This document shows, piece by piece, positions 11,295 through 20,727 of a DNA stretch of 64,000 nucleotides. Position 1 is the stretch's first letter. The number at the start of each line of letters is the position of its first letter. The position numbers and the translations under genes were made by a program. This stretch comes from Chara braunii (taxonomy: Eukaryota > Streptophyta > Charophyceae > Charales > Characeae). The DNA lies in contig BFEA01000077.1 in the NCBI GenBank assembly GCA_003427395.1, forward strand, positions 422,800-486,799. The letters are read 5' to 3'. The notes under the pieces are model-generated. The model was not told where the DNA came from. It saw only the letters and a program-made list of their open reading frames with translations, and did not search any database.

Positions 11295-12212
11295 ATGAAG
11301 AGTGGGGTAGCCAAAAATGATTCAATGGGTTATGTTTATGTCAGTTCATGGAACAAACTGGATTCCAGACATCTTAGAGGTATGAGACTTCTTTCTCTTA
11401 AACATGAAGAAAAAATGGAAAAAAAAAAGAGAAAGACTAATGTGAATGTTCACTTTCTTGTTGACGAATTGCCTGAAGAGCTTGTGCAGAAGTCTGACAA
11501 TCCTTTCCCCTTGATTGAATTGCCTCTACAGTAATTGACTTTAGTTGAAGACTTGTCTGATGAGGCTTCTTAAAGCGAACTTCCACTATAGAAAATTTTA
11601 CTTCTCCTGATTCTTTAGAGTTAGTAGTATTTTCCTAACATGAACCCGCTTGTTCAGTTAACATGGTGATCGACCACCCGAAGTTATCTCGGAGCCCAAT
11701 ATAGTGATTGGAGAGGTGAGAAATCTTTAAATCACACTTGACACCTCAGATGATTGAGAAAAAAAAAAAAAAAAAAAATCGAAGAGACTATCAATGACAT
11801 CCTTGATGATCAAGAACCGAACCCATCATCTCAAAAGAACGAACAAGGGAAGAAAAACAAGTTCATCCTTAAGAGTGAACAGAAAGATGAGACAGTAATC
11901 ACTGATGTGATCACAAAAATGTTAAAAGAAACAGAAGTGACTCTATCTTTCAAGGAGACAGTGACACTAAGATCTAAGTTGAAAGAGGAACTCAAGAAAC
12001 TAGTTGAAATGAAAAAGGTGAAAGTAAATTACTTAGGATCGATTTTCTCTAGTCAAGTGAACAAGTCGTTGTCAGGGTGTAAGATGAGATTCGCAACCAT
12101 GGGTTGCAGACACTTAACTCTTTATATTAACCAAGTGAAGATCCGGACCTTGGTAGACTTTGGGGCAGAATGGTTCTTCTCTCTCAGAGGACTATGGAGA
12201 CTTGTGATTTAA
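11295..12212 (+). pseudogene. Element B gag-pol linker and protease
   Basis: Open stretches 11,295-11,534 and 11,754-12,212 encode a charged linker rich in Lys/Glu, with an A run at 11,757-11,778. It is followed by the start of a retropepsin: LYINQVKIRTLVDFGAE. The catalytic triplet, normally Asp-Ser/Thr-Gly-Ala, is Asp-Phe-Gly-Ala at 12,156-12,167. One C-to-T change of a Ser codon explains it, and it would kill the enzyme. The rest of the protease resumes after the insertion at 12,303-12,677. Confidence 0.75.
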
Positions 12213-12302
12213 CCATTGATAAACCTTCAAAGAACATATTAAGCAACATTGTTGGGGAACTCTTCATGATTGGTTTTATGGATAATTTGTCGATCATTGA
12301 AA

Positions 12303-12464
12303 CTTGTGTAGCACACCGAACATGTTCGGCGCCCCACCGGGAACCGAACATGTTCGCCCGATCGCAAATTAGGGGGCTGTTGAGCGCGTCCTCGTGTGTG
12401 TGCGTAGTGTGGGGTGCGTGTGGGGTGTGTGTGGGGTGTGTGTGGTGTGTGTGTGTGAACGTGT

Positions 12465-12506
<42 letters not shown>

Positions 12507-12677
12507 CAGGAGTGATGAGCAATGCCCCTTAGGGCCCCCCAACCAATATATGTATAAAAATAAAATAAAAAATAATAAAAATAAAAAATGTTTGGGCTCA
12601 GTCTATTTTGAGCCACATTCGGTTCAGTACCAAACGTTCGGGTTCGGTCACCGAGTCCGAAAGCGATGTTATACATG
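12303..12677. mobile_element. Small foldback/MITE-like insertion in protease
   Basis: It interrupts the protease: the upstream frame ends ..NLSIIETC and the downstream frame resumes MMSVELLGFVLPDLDHGC. The left end reads CTTGTGTAGCAC and the right end, reverse-complemented, reads CATGTATAACAT: 8 of 12 identical, mostly transitions. Inside are two copies of the palindrome CGAACATGTTCG, which also occurs twice in the insertion at 14,521-14,834, so the two are probably one family. A long GT microsatellite (about 12,395-12,506) lies inside. Target duplication not resolved and ends uncertain by a few bases. Confidence 0.55.
12395..12506. repeat. GT microsatellite
   Basis: GTGTG and GGGGTGTG runs ending in about 20 uninterrupted GT dinucleotides, within the insertion in the protease. 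Confidence 0.9.
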
Positions 12678-13130
12678 TTAGAATGATGTCTGTCGAACTA
12701 TTAGGGTTCGTGTTGCCAGATTTGGATCATGGCTGTATCCTGGGCACTCCATTCTTGCATACAATGAAAATTGTCCAGTTCTTCAGTCATGAAGGGTCAT
12801 TTTGGATCGGCCTACATGATCCGGAGACTGCCTAGGAACAAACCTTTATGGTTTGTACGTCCCACCATCATGAACACCAGTTATCAACTAACTCAATCAG
12901 AAGGGAAAATTTTGTTGACAAGACTAGGAAACAAAAAAGGAAAGACAAGCGAGAGGTCAAAAAGAAATTTCCAGTGGACATTATTCAAATTTCAAAGATG
13001 GTAAAAGTTTTTGGCAAACTCAAAGATGGAGATGGGCAAATCGAAACATTCAAGAAGGTTGTTGAAACTGCTAAGAGTGACAAAATGAAATTAAGGTTTG
13101 CATCAACTCATCCTTTTTTAGGAAAATAAT
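12678..13130 (+). pseudogene. Element B protease C-terminus and pre-RT linker
   Basis: 12,678-12,835 reads VELLGFVLPDLDHGCILGTPFL. The ILGTPFL motif is the hydrophobic-Gly strand near the end of retropepsins. After a stop at 12,833 another frame (12,848-13,129) gives a Lys-rich linker ending ETAKSDKMKLRFASTHPF. A similar pattern (ETVEQAKAKLK..FGRSCPF) is seen at 32,650-32,740. Confidence 0.65.
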
Positions 13131-13259
13131 CACTGGGTCAAAAAAAAAGTACAATTTCAAGTGGGTGAAAAAGAACTCGGTGGCTGTCCTGATAGAAAAG
13201 GATCATGATGAAACATTGAAAAAAGAAAGGAGGAGACTAAAGTATTACAGGGGTCAACA

Positions 13260-14170
13260 AAATTGGAAAACCGAGTCACCAGAGAAAGATTTGACACTAT
13301 GAAGATGAACTCAGATCAGTTTATCATGCATAAAGAGAAGGAATATATCTTCAAGGTGTGTAAGGAATTCTTTGATGCATTCTCTTTTAACCATGAAGAA
13401 AGAGAGCGGTTGGATGTGGATATGATTAAGATGACAAAATTTTGGACAGTTTACCATATCTCGTGGAATAAGAAACCAACTAAGTACCCCTAGAAAGAAG
13501 AGGGAGAGGTTGTGAAATACCTAGACAAAAAAATTGTTTCTAATCTTGTTGAACCTGCTGATGGACCGTATGTTAACCACTGATTTTGCTTTTGGAAACC
13601 ACGAGGTGGGTTGAGATCGATACAAAATCATTAGAAACTCAACTTTGTAATGGTACGTGATGCAGATAGCCTCCCTAATCTTGATCTCCTTTCAGAATCC
13701 TTTGTTTGTTGATGCATTTACTCTTTAATTTATTTATACTCTGGCTACGATCAATTTCTCATGAATCCCACTAACCAACCAATGACTGTCATGCATACAC
13801 CAATGAAGCTTATTCAAATATGCGTGGTACCTAAAGGTTGGACCAATAACATAGCAGTGGTTCAAAGGGATATGATTCAAGTCATACAGAATATTTTCCT
13901 TGAGATAACCAGCGCCTATATTGATGATAGCCCTGTGAGAGGACCCATAGTGAGGGACGAGACCTTGGTTGCGGGTGGGGTTAGGAAGTTTATTTGGAAA
14001 CATGTTGAAGGGGTAAAGCTGATTCATAAAAGACTTCATAAGTATAATCCGACTGTAAGTGGACCAAAGTCTCTTCTCTTCCAAACAAAGGTAACCATCT
14101 TAGGCTTCAAATGTTTCTCCAAGGGTAGGGTTCCCGATCCCAAGAAGATAGACAAGATCTTGAACTGACC
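13260..14170 (+). pseudogene. Element B reverse transcriptase
   Basis: RT landmarks in order, across several stops: EPADGPYVNH (13,550), FWKPRGGLRSI, LNFVMVRDADSLPNLDLL (13,640-13,690), then YLYSGYDQFLMNP (13,735), a PKGWTNN segment (13,830) and the catalytic box as SAYIDDSPV (13,911-13,937). 13,761-14,168 is still open. Tyr-Ile-Asp-Asp in this setting is the Ty3/gypsy polymerase active site. Frame breaks at about 13,491 and 13,582 and small indels make it non-functional. Confidence 0.85.
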
Positions 14171-14520
14171 TCTGCCCTTCAAGCGAGTAACAAACGTCAG
14201 AAGTTTTTTTGGTGTCTATGGATTCAGAAGGATTTATATTTCTCATTTTGCTACCCTTGCAAAATCTCCAAGGGAAATGGTAAGGCAAAGAGCTGACTTA
14301 TCATGGACTGAGAAAATACAGATTGCCGCAGAGACTCTTCAAGAAAAACTAAAAGATGGAGGCGTGATGCTGGAAGTGCCTTATTATGATGATGAAAATG
14401 AAAGACTGTTCATTATCAAGGCAGATATGAGAATGAAAAAGAAAGACCTCTAAGGTTTAAGAGTGTTACTCTTTACTTTACAGAAAGAGGCTACACCCAA
14501 TTTAGAAAAAAATTACTGAC
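14171..14520 (+). pseudogene. Element B RNase H, first part
   Basis: Continues from RT: KRVTNVRSFFGVYGFRRIY (the hinge motif of gypsy pol), then SWTEKIQIAAETLQEKLK and ERLFIIKADMRM. The last is the RNase H beta strand with its first catalytic Asp. The domain is cut by the insertion at 14,521 and resumes at 14,843. Confidence 0.7.
14513..14520. repeat. Target duplication, left (TTACTGAC)
   Basis: TTACTGAC immediately left of the insertion corresponds to CTATTGAC at 14,835-14,842 immediately right of it, with two C/T differences. An 8-bp duplication is typical of hAT-type insertion. Confidence 0.55.
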
Positions 14521-14834
14521 CTACGTAGCACGACGAACGTATTCGCACCCCTTCACGTTTGCGCGAACATGTTCGGGCGAATATATTTTTTTTCCTTAAA
14601 AATAGAAATAAAATATTTTTCGATTTTTGACTCATGATTGAGTACGGATTTGAACATGACTCCAAAAAAAAAGTTGCTTGGATTGTTATTTTACATAATA
14701 TATATTTGTTTCAGAGTTTTTCGATAAGTTTTTTTTTTTTTTTTTTTTTTTATATTCGCGTTCGGAGTTTTTTTTGCGCTTGTTCACATGCGGGCGAACA
14801 TGTTCGCGTTCGCCTCGAACACGGTGCTACGTAG
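14521..14834. mobile_element. 314-bp MITE in RNase H, hAT-like
   Basis: Terminal inverted repeats CTACGTAGCAC at the left and GTGCTACGTAG at the right, both followed inward by GAAC-rich sequence. Two CGAACATGTTCG-type palindromes (one GCGAACATGTTCGGGC, one GCGAACATGTTCGCG) sit near opposite ends. The centre is A/T-rich with a T run of about 20 (14,731-14,750). No transposase. The 8-bp flanking duplication suggests a non-autonomous hAT element. It interrupts the element B pol frame, so it is younger than element B. Confidence 0.75.
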
Positions 14835-14842
14835 CTATTGAC

Positions 14843-15340
14843 GATTATCCACTGTCTCAAGTGCTTCAGACACTATGTACTTGGGAGGAGGTTCATCCTG
14901 ATAACTGATGTATTTGTTGTGATGGGTACTATTAAGAAACATCAACAAGTGGATCCAACAGTAAGCAGATGGATTGCCTAATCTGAACTTTTGATTTTAA
15001 ACTGGAAAAAATTTCCATTGAGAAAAATCAAGCACATGACCTAAGCCGAATTGAATGGAGAAAAAACGAAGAAGAAGACGATGATGAAACAATTGAAGAA
15101 ACTGCTTATGTTGATAACTTATTGAATGAGGAGGAGGATGAATATTATAAGGCTCCAAGTTCCTATAAGTGAAGCTTATGGCTTGAAGAAAGAGACAGTT
15201 GGGGAGAGATCCTTCATGCGTATATTCACGAATCAATTGTTGAGAAGGAAGAGGAAGAATAAAACGACAAGTACGTCAGAGTTAGCGCAGCAGCTGTGGT
15301 TGTCCATGAACTGGGGAAAGTTATGGATCAAAGGATGAAG
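14843..15340 (+). pseudogene. Element B RNase H end and connection domain
   Basis: The frame after the MITE reads HYVLGRRFILITDVFVVMGTI and DPTVSRWIA, matching the later half of gypsy RNase H. A Lys/Glu-rich stretch follows (15,126-15,338). Several stops. It leads towards the integrase. Confidence 0.6.
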
Positions 15341-15499
15341 AAGAGGTTGAAAAAAAAGGAGAAAAAAATTCTTTCGTTTTTAAAGAATATGATGAAAATT
15401 ATCAACAGATTGAGAAAAATATGAAAATGGAACAGATAAAAGAATTTACTACAAGAACTTAAAGAAGATATTCAGACTAAAGAGAGGTCACGTCTTCGT

Positions 15500-16660
15500 G
15501 AATGGTAAGAGAGGACTGTCTCCATTAAGGGTGGTTTGTGGAAAATAAAGACAACTAGAGATAATTGTTACTCTACGCGAGGGGGTTGTTGGTTGTCATA
15601 GGGATGATGAGATAACCTACTCTAAGATGACGAAACTCTACTTCTGATCTGGCATGAGAAACACGGTTTACAAATTCTGCAAGTCATGTGTGTTATGTCA
15701 GGAGAGGTCTACAACGAGGATGATTGAACTTATATTTCCTACTATCCTGGTAGAGCCAGACAAACGAGTTCACTTGCATCTCGTCACCATGCCCCTAGGC
15801 AAGGTCAGGGTGAGGTACGTACTGAACATGAGGGATAATTTTTCTGGGTATGTTGAGGCAAAGGCTCTAAAGAGGACGACAACTGAGCAAGTGGCTGACT
15901 GGATAGAAGAGATCTATTTTAGATAATCCTTCATTCATGAGTTTGTTTTATAAAGAGGATATGAATTCAGGAATGAGATTGTAAGAAGAACCACTCCCAG
16001 AATGGGTGTCAGAATTCGATAAATGACTGCTTACCATCCTCAAGAAAATGCACCAGGCGAGAGAGGTCATAAAACTTTGAAAGATTCATTGACAAAATGG
16101 TGTGAAGAGAACCTCAGTAACTGACCGAAAGCATTAAGAGTTGCAGTCTATACTGGCAACTTCATCAAGAGAACTACTGGTAATACTCCGTTTACTCTGT
16201 GGTATGGTTGGTATACTACTTTATCTATTGAAAGTATAGTCAATACGTGGTCAAGTCAAGAGAGTGACAAGGAATACCCTCTTTCAGAGCTTCTTCAAAT
16301 CATAATGAGACAAATATCAGAGGTTGATCAGATTGTGATGAATGTTGCAGAAAAAATGACAACCAACAGATTGTCAGATCAAGAGAGAAAAGGAGGTACA
16401 TAAGAAGAAAAAAAATTAAAGGTCGATAACGTCGTCCTTCTGTTTGACGATTCTCTTAAAACAAAGTGGACCAGACGGTTGGAGTCCAGATGACTCGGTC
16501 CTTACAGAATTACAGGAGACGCAGAAGACAAAGTCTATGAGATACATGAGATAAATGGTTCAATATTTCATGATATGACATCAGGGTCAAAACTTCGTAA
16601 GTTTATCTTCAGAGACCACAAAGAAATGAAAGAAAAGGCAGTCATCCAGTAAGAGAACAG
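15500..16660 (+). pseudogene. Element B integrase
   Basis: 15,654-15,926 is open and reads FCKSCVLCQERS (Cys-x2-Cys of the HHCC finger), then RDNFSGYVEAKALKRTTTEQVADWIEEIYFR of the rve core. After stops it continues with RGYEFRNEIV, AYHPQENAPGERGHKTLKD (16,020-16,080; the second Asp of the triad is not visible, the Glu region is) and a basic C-terminal part with KVDNVVLLFDDSL (16,420). Comparable to the element A integrase but a separate copy. Integrase would insert the cDNA. This copy is dead. Confidence 0.75.
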
Positions 16661-17075
16661 CTTCGGAAAACAGGAAAGGAGTACAGCGAGACACTATAAG
16701 GACTAAGGTTTCAGCAGACTCTGATTACTCTTGCATTGTTAACTCAGTATGTCAATTTTCAACATGTAAAATTTTGACATGAGAGACTTCAGAGAGATTT
16801 TTCAGATGACTCGTATTCGTTTCTGCATCTGAACTAATTCTCTTACTTCTGCAAGTGGTAAAAGTAATAAGATTTAAGTCGTTGATGCAGAGCCACTGTC
16901 GATCCACGAATATCAGATCCCTAAGTGAGGAACAACTGTGAGGTGCAGTTGCAGTGAGAGAGTGATGAGAGACCATCCTTCTAAGTATTGATGCAGAATC
17001 AAATCTAGAGAGTCTGTGACTCTGACACATCAAATAATAATAAATATTAATTCCTTATAATTAAGAGGATGTCTA
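16661..17075. other. Downstream of element B, no gene seen
   Basis: Probably the 3' untranslated part or 3' LTR of element B, but no match to 7,290-7,455 was recognised. An A/T-rich inverted repeat (ATGTCAA..TTTTGACAT) lies at about 16,748-16,780. Confidence 0.35.
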
Positions 17076-17079
17076 ACGC

Positions 17080-17440
17080 GTATAAAGAAGTTCAACTCTA
17101 TTAAACTAGCGAGTTGTTAGTGGAGAGACATCGTATCTTCGGACTGAGTTGGCTGTCCAAGAGAATTATCAAGAAGATAGGCATAAAGAAGTTCAGTTTT
17201 ACTTGATCATATGGTTGTCAGCAGAGAGACTTCGTGTTTCTTGACTCAATTGTCTATCTTCTATCTCAGAAGAGGGAAAGGACATCTCTGGGGTCAGTGC
17301 TTCTATACTTCCTTGAGACTGATGGAAAGTCTCTTTAAAGTATTCTCAGATGAGGGAAGGGACCTCTCTGGGATCAACACTTTGTATTCCTCGAGGTTCA
17401 AGAGAGGTCTCTTGAAACTGCCGTTTATTGCGGTTCAGTG
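17080..17440. repeat. Two short tandem duplications
   Basis: ATAAAGAAGTTCA... begins at about 17,081 and again at about 17,182, each followed by GTTGTxAGxxGAGAGAC and a CGTxTxTTCxGACT. A second pair (GAAAGGACATCTCTGGGGTC and GAAGGGACCTCTCTGGGATC) begins near 17,276 and 17,354. Unit sizes about 101 and 78 bp. Confidence 0.6.
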
Positions 17441-17914
17441 CCCCTTGAGACTAAAAGGACGTCTTTTGAGAAATGTTTGTTTTGTTATCTGAGGCATAGA
17501 TTGTCTGCTTGTGGGATTTGATATGCTTGCTTGATTGTCTGTGCCTGAGATTTTCTTATCTAACCTAGGATGTCGTTGATTGTCGAGGCTAATCAGAGCC
17601 TTACCGCAGTAGGTTGCAATCTGGTGGGATTAGCAGGTCCCCGACTCGAGTGTCGAATTCCATAGTTTGACTGAGGCTAAGACTCCGGGAGTCTGGTCTG
17701 TGAGGTCAAAAGAGGCCAGCCGGAACCCTACCGCAGTCAGAGGATGCAATCCAACGAGGTTCACCAGAGCCTGAAACTATAGTTAGACCGGGTCCTACAT
17801 TCTAAAATATTGGCGGGGCAGCCAGCGCCCTAGACCAAAAACTGGTGGGTGAGTCGGTCCTCGACCGCAGAGAGAAGGTTAACAACAGTCGTATTTTTCA
17901 TCACCACTTCAGGA

Positions 17915-18095
17915 CACCCTTCACCACTTTAGGATGCAGCCTGCCTAAACAGGTGGTTTTCAGGGTCTTTGGAGCTTTCACCACTTCAAGAGCATTCAGG
18001 TCTGAAAATCCTGAATGGTCCTGAAGTGGTGAAAGCTCCGAAGACCCAGAAAACCACCTGTTTAGGCAGGCTGCATCCTCAAGTGGTGAAGGGTG
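17915..18095. repeat. Large hairpin with ~86-bp arms and 9-nt loop
   Basis: Left arm 17,915-18,000 and right arm 18,010-18,095 are reverse complements with few mismatches (CACCCTTCACCACTT... pairing with ...AAGTGGTGAAGGGTG). Both arms contain CTGCCTAAACAGGTGG or its complement. A transcript would fold into one long stem similar in form to a miRNA or siRNA precursor. An ORF crossing it is a by-product. Confidence 0.9.
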
Positions 18096-18096
18096 G

Positions 18097-18300
18097 TTTT
18101 CATGGTCTTCGGACCTTTCACCACTTCAGGACCATTCAGGATTTTCAGACTGCCAAAAACTCTCACTTGACGACTTCAGGACACCCTTCACCACTTCAGG
18201 ATGCAGTCTGCCTAAACGGGTGGTTTTCAGGGTCTTCGGACCTTTCACCACTTCAGGACCATTCAGGATTTTCAGACTGCCCAAAACTCTCACTTCAGAA
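18097..18300. repeat. Tandem duplication flanking the hairpin
   Basis: 18,097-18,170 and 18,221-18,296 are near-identical (GGTCTTCGGACCTTTCACC, then CAGGATTTTCAGACTGCC). The spacer repeats CACCCTTCACCACTTCAGGATGCAG from the left hairpin arm, so the hairpin arm itself was duplicated in direct orientation. Confidence 0.8.
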
Positions 18301-18810
18301 TTTTCATTCCTTAATTTTCAGCTACCCGATAACCGCTTGTGCGACCGCAGTGGTCAGATCCGAGTTCGGGGACAGTCAGGTTGGACTGACGGGAGGTCTA
18401 CTGTCATAGGGTGACCAGACCCACTATAATCATAGTGTCCTGGTGAGAGTGCTAAAGGGTTGCCATACTCAAGTAGTGGGTATGATGGTCTTAACCTGGA
18501 GGCAGGTTAAAGGGGTTGTCAAGACAAATGGTCTAATTAGTCCTTGCTTGAGGCGGGCCGAATGAGGGATGTTAGACTCACGGGAGGTTTGTCACCCCTG
18601 GCCGGTGGTGGGTAAAAACAAAGGCAATCAATCAATTTTGGGTGTGAAAAACTGTCTTGTGTTATTTGTTATTTTATTATTTTATTTATGGGTTTTAATT
18701 TTTTATTACTGTTTAACCACTGTTTGTCATAAAGTTTGCCTGTTGGGGGCACGGTTGGTTGTTCGTGGAACTTGTTGTTTTACAGGTCTATGCAGGTTCA
18801 TATAAAGTTC
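18301..18810. other. No gene recognised
   Basis: G/T-rich, weakly LTR-like sequence with an A/T-rich patch at 18,655-18,710. Short frames only. Confidence 0.35.
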
Positions 18811-18990
18811 CCAGACCAGAGAAAGGGAAAGGGGTTTGGTATTCCTTCTGATTGTCTAAGAAGTTGAGGAGATGCCTCACTCAGATCAGAGAAAGATAAC
18901 AGAGTTTGGTATCCCCTTCGGTTGCTTGAAAAGTTGAGAAGACATCTCACTCAGGCCAGATAACAAGAAAAGTTTGGTATACTCTATCCC
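18811..18990. repeat. Short tandem repeat, about 72-bp unit
   Basis: Two full units and a partial one, each with CCAGA(G)AAAG, TTTGGTATxCC and GTTGAGxAGAxxxCTCACTCA. Confidence 0.6.
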
Positions 18991-20342
18991 CGACATGGCT
19001 GAGAGGACAAGCACCCTCGACACTAATACCAGATTGACAATATCCCCGACATTATAGTCAAGATGAAAGGACGAGGTAACTTTCCCACTGAGGAAGTTCG
19101 GGCATGAATCAAATTTCAGAATGATAAGAGGGCAAAGTTGACTGCAAATGATAAATTGTGATATAATCCTTCTTAGATTTATTTAGTGGCCGATAGATCG
19201 GCTTCGTTCACGAGGAATCTGCATCCCCGACCTTAAGGTATCTAAACACTTAAGCCAGGGACACTGTGAAGTATGAAATGAACCGGAAAAAAAAAAGAAA
19301 AAAAACAGAAATTCAAGAAAAAGGTCTCGTGCTTATACAAGATATAAAGATAATTATGAACTCTATCTGGAGTAAGGTGAGGAGAAAGAAAATGAAGAGG
19401 AGAATACAATCACATAGATGAGACTTAGAAGGGGCAGCGCAAGGGAAAGAGGGCGATGGCGCGGGCACTAACGCCTTATTTACCCTAGGGGTAGTAGGTA
19501 CTCTAGAAGGGTATAGAGGGAAATAAGTATTAAGAGCTCCGTAGCGCGCTTCATATTTCTTCTGACAATATTCCATTTTTGTCGGGGATAAGGTTCTTTC
19601 GAACCACCCGGGTAATGAGTGACGTGATTAGGTCCTTGAATGACTCCCTTACTCATATCTCTCTTCCTCCCCCTCCTCTGAACTGAAGTGCCTTCTGGCA
19701 CGAGGGGCAGGCTCCTCTGGAACCTTCCCTCCTCTTCTAGATCTCCCTCTTCCCTGTCTCCGGCATGCCTCATGCATGCTACAAGATGAAACTATTGTTG
19801 GAAAGAAAGTAAGAAAAGGTACGCAACAATGAAGATAGAGATTAAGAGAACATCCTGAGAATAAAGAGGACCACACTAGTAAGGAAGAAACAAGGAAGTA
19901 GTTACGCAGATCACACGGAGCCGCTGTACAATAGAAGAGAGAGGAGTGCGCTGCAAAAGAGAAAGCGCTAACGCAAGTCCGCTATGAGAAGTTTTCACTG
20001 CAAACTACTGTGAAGACTGGTGAATGTGCCATCGACTTTCGTTGTCTTATACTAACTGTCTGCTTCGTTTTGACCCAGCGGGAACGTTGGGCGGGGGTTT
20101 GGTATCATGTCGGAGGGTGCAATGTCTTGGCCTTCCGCTGTGCGCTAGGTTTTTGTTCGTGTACCACACAACATACCAGGCACCTGCTCGCGAACCATGT
20201 CATGTGCCAGTAGCCTGCTTACGAACCTCCTTGGTTCACCAAGCCCCTGACCTATAAATACCTGCTATGTACCGGGTGTGTACGAGTACTTTGTCGTGGA
20301 CCGGCCCAGTCGACGCTTGCATCGGCAAAAGGATGGGTGCGT
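18991..20342. other. No gene recognised
   Basis: Repeated phrases ATCCCCGACAT (18,990-19,060 and 19,230) suggest decayed repeat sequence. Scattered frames on both strands have no recognisable domain. The left flank of the solo LTR at 20,343. Confidence 0.35.
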
Positions 20343-20713
20343 TGTCGGTACGAATACCCTTACGAGGGTATCCGCCGTGTTTTTTTTTGCAAATGACAGA
20401 AAACAGGTTGGTCCAGAGTTTGAGTATACCGTGTGAGTCGCGATCGTGTCTATTGCTTATGCTGATTGAATAGTTAACTAAATTTAGAAAGTGTGTGGGC
20501 GTGCAAACTTAGGGCGCGCGTTATCTTTTTTTTATTGATAATTATAGAGTCGGCGTGGTTGCCGATAAAATTTTTAGTTGTGATTAAGCCAGGATTAAAA
20601 GGTTGTCTGGTGATTGGAATGCTTGAGCGCGACATGTGCGTGTGAACAAAGGACGGCATCGACAGCGATATGGCTGCGAGATGCTTCAGTAGACCCGGGC
20701 ACCGCGCGACATT

Positions 20714-20727
20714 CACTTATATAGGTG
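20714..20727 (+). promoter_or_regulatory. TATA box of LTR copy 1
   Basis: CACTTATATAGGTG, about 374 bp into the LTR, corresponds to the perfect palindrome CGCTTATATAAGCG at the same offset in the other two LTRs. Confidence 0.6.

Noticed and set aside
11554-11582. Hammerhead-ribozyme-like CTGATGAGGC..GC sequence
   Set aside because: The core needs GAAA after stem II; here it is GAAC, and no flanking stem I or III pairs.
17969-18409. Plus-strand frame of 146 codons
   Set aside because: Runs through the right arm of the long hairpin and its direct copies. The repeated peptide follows the DNA repeat.
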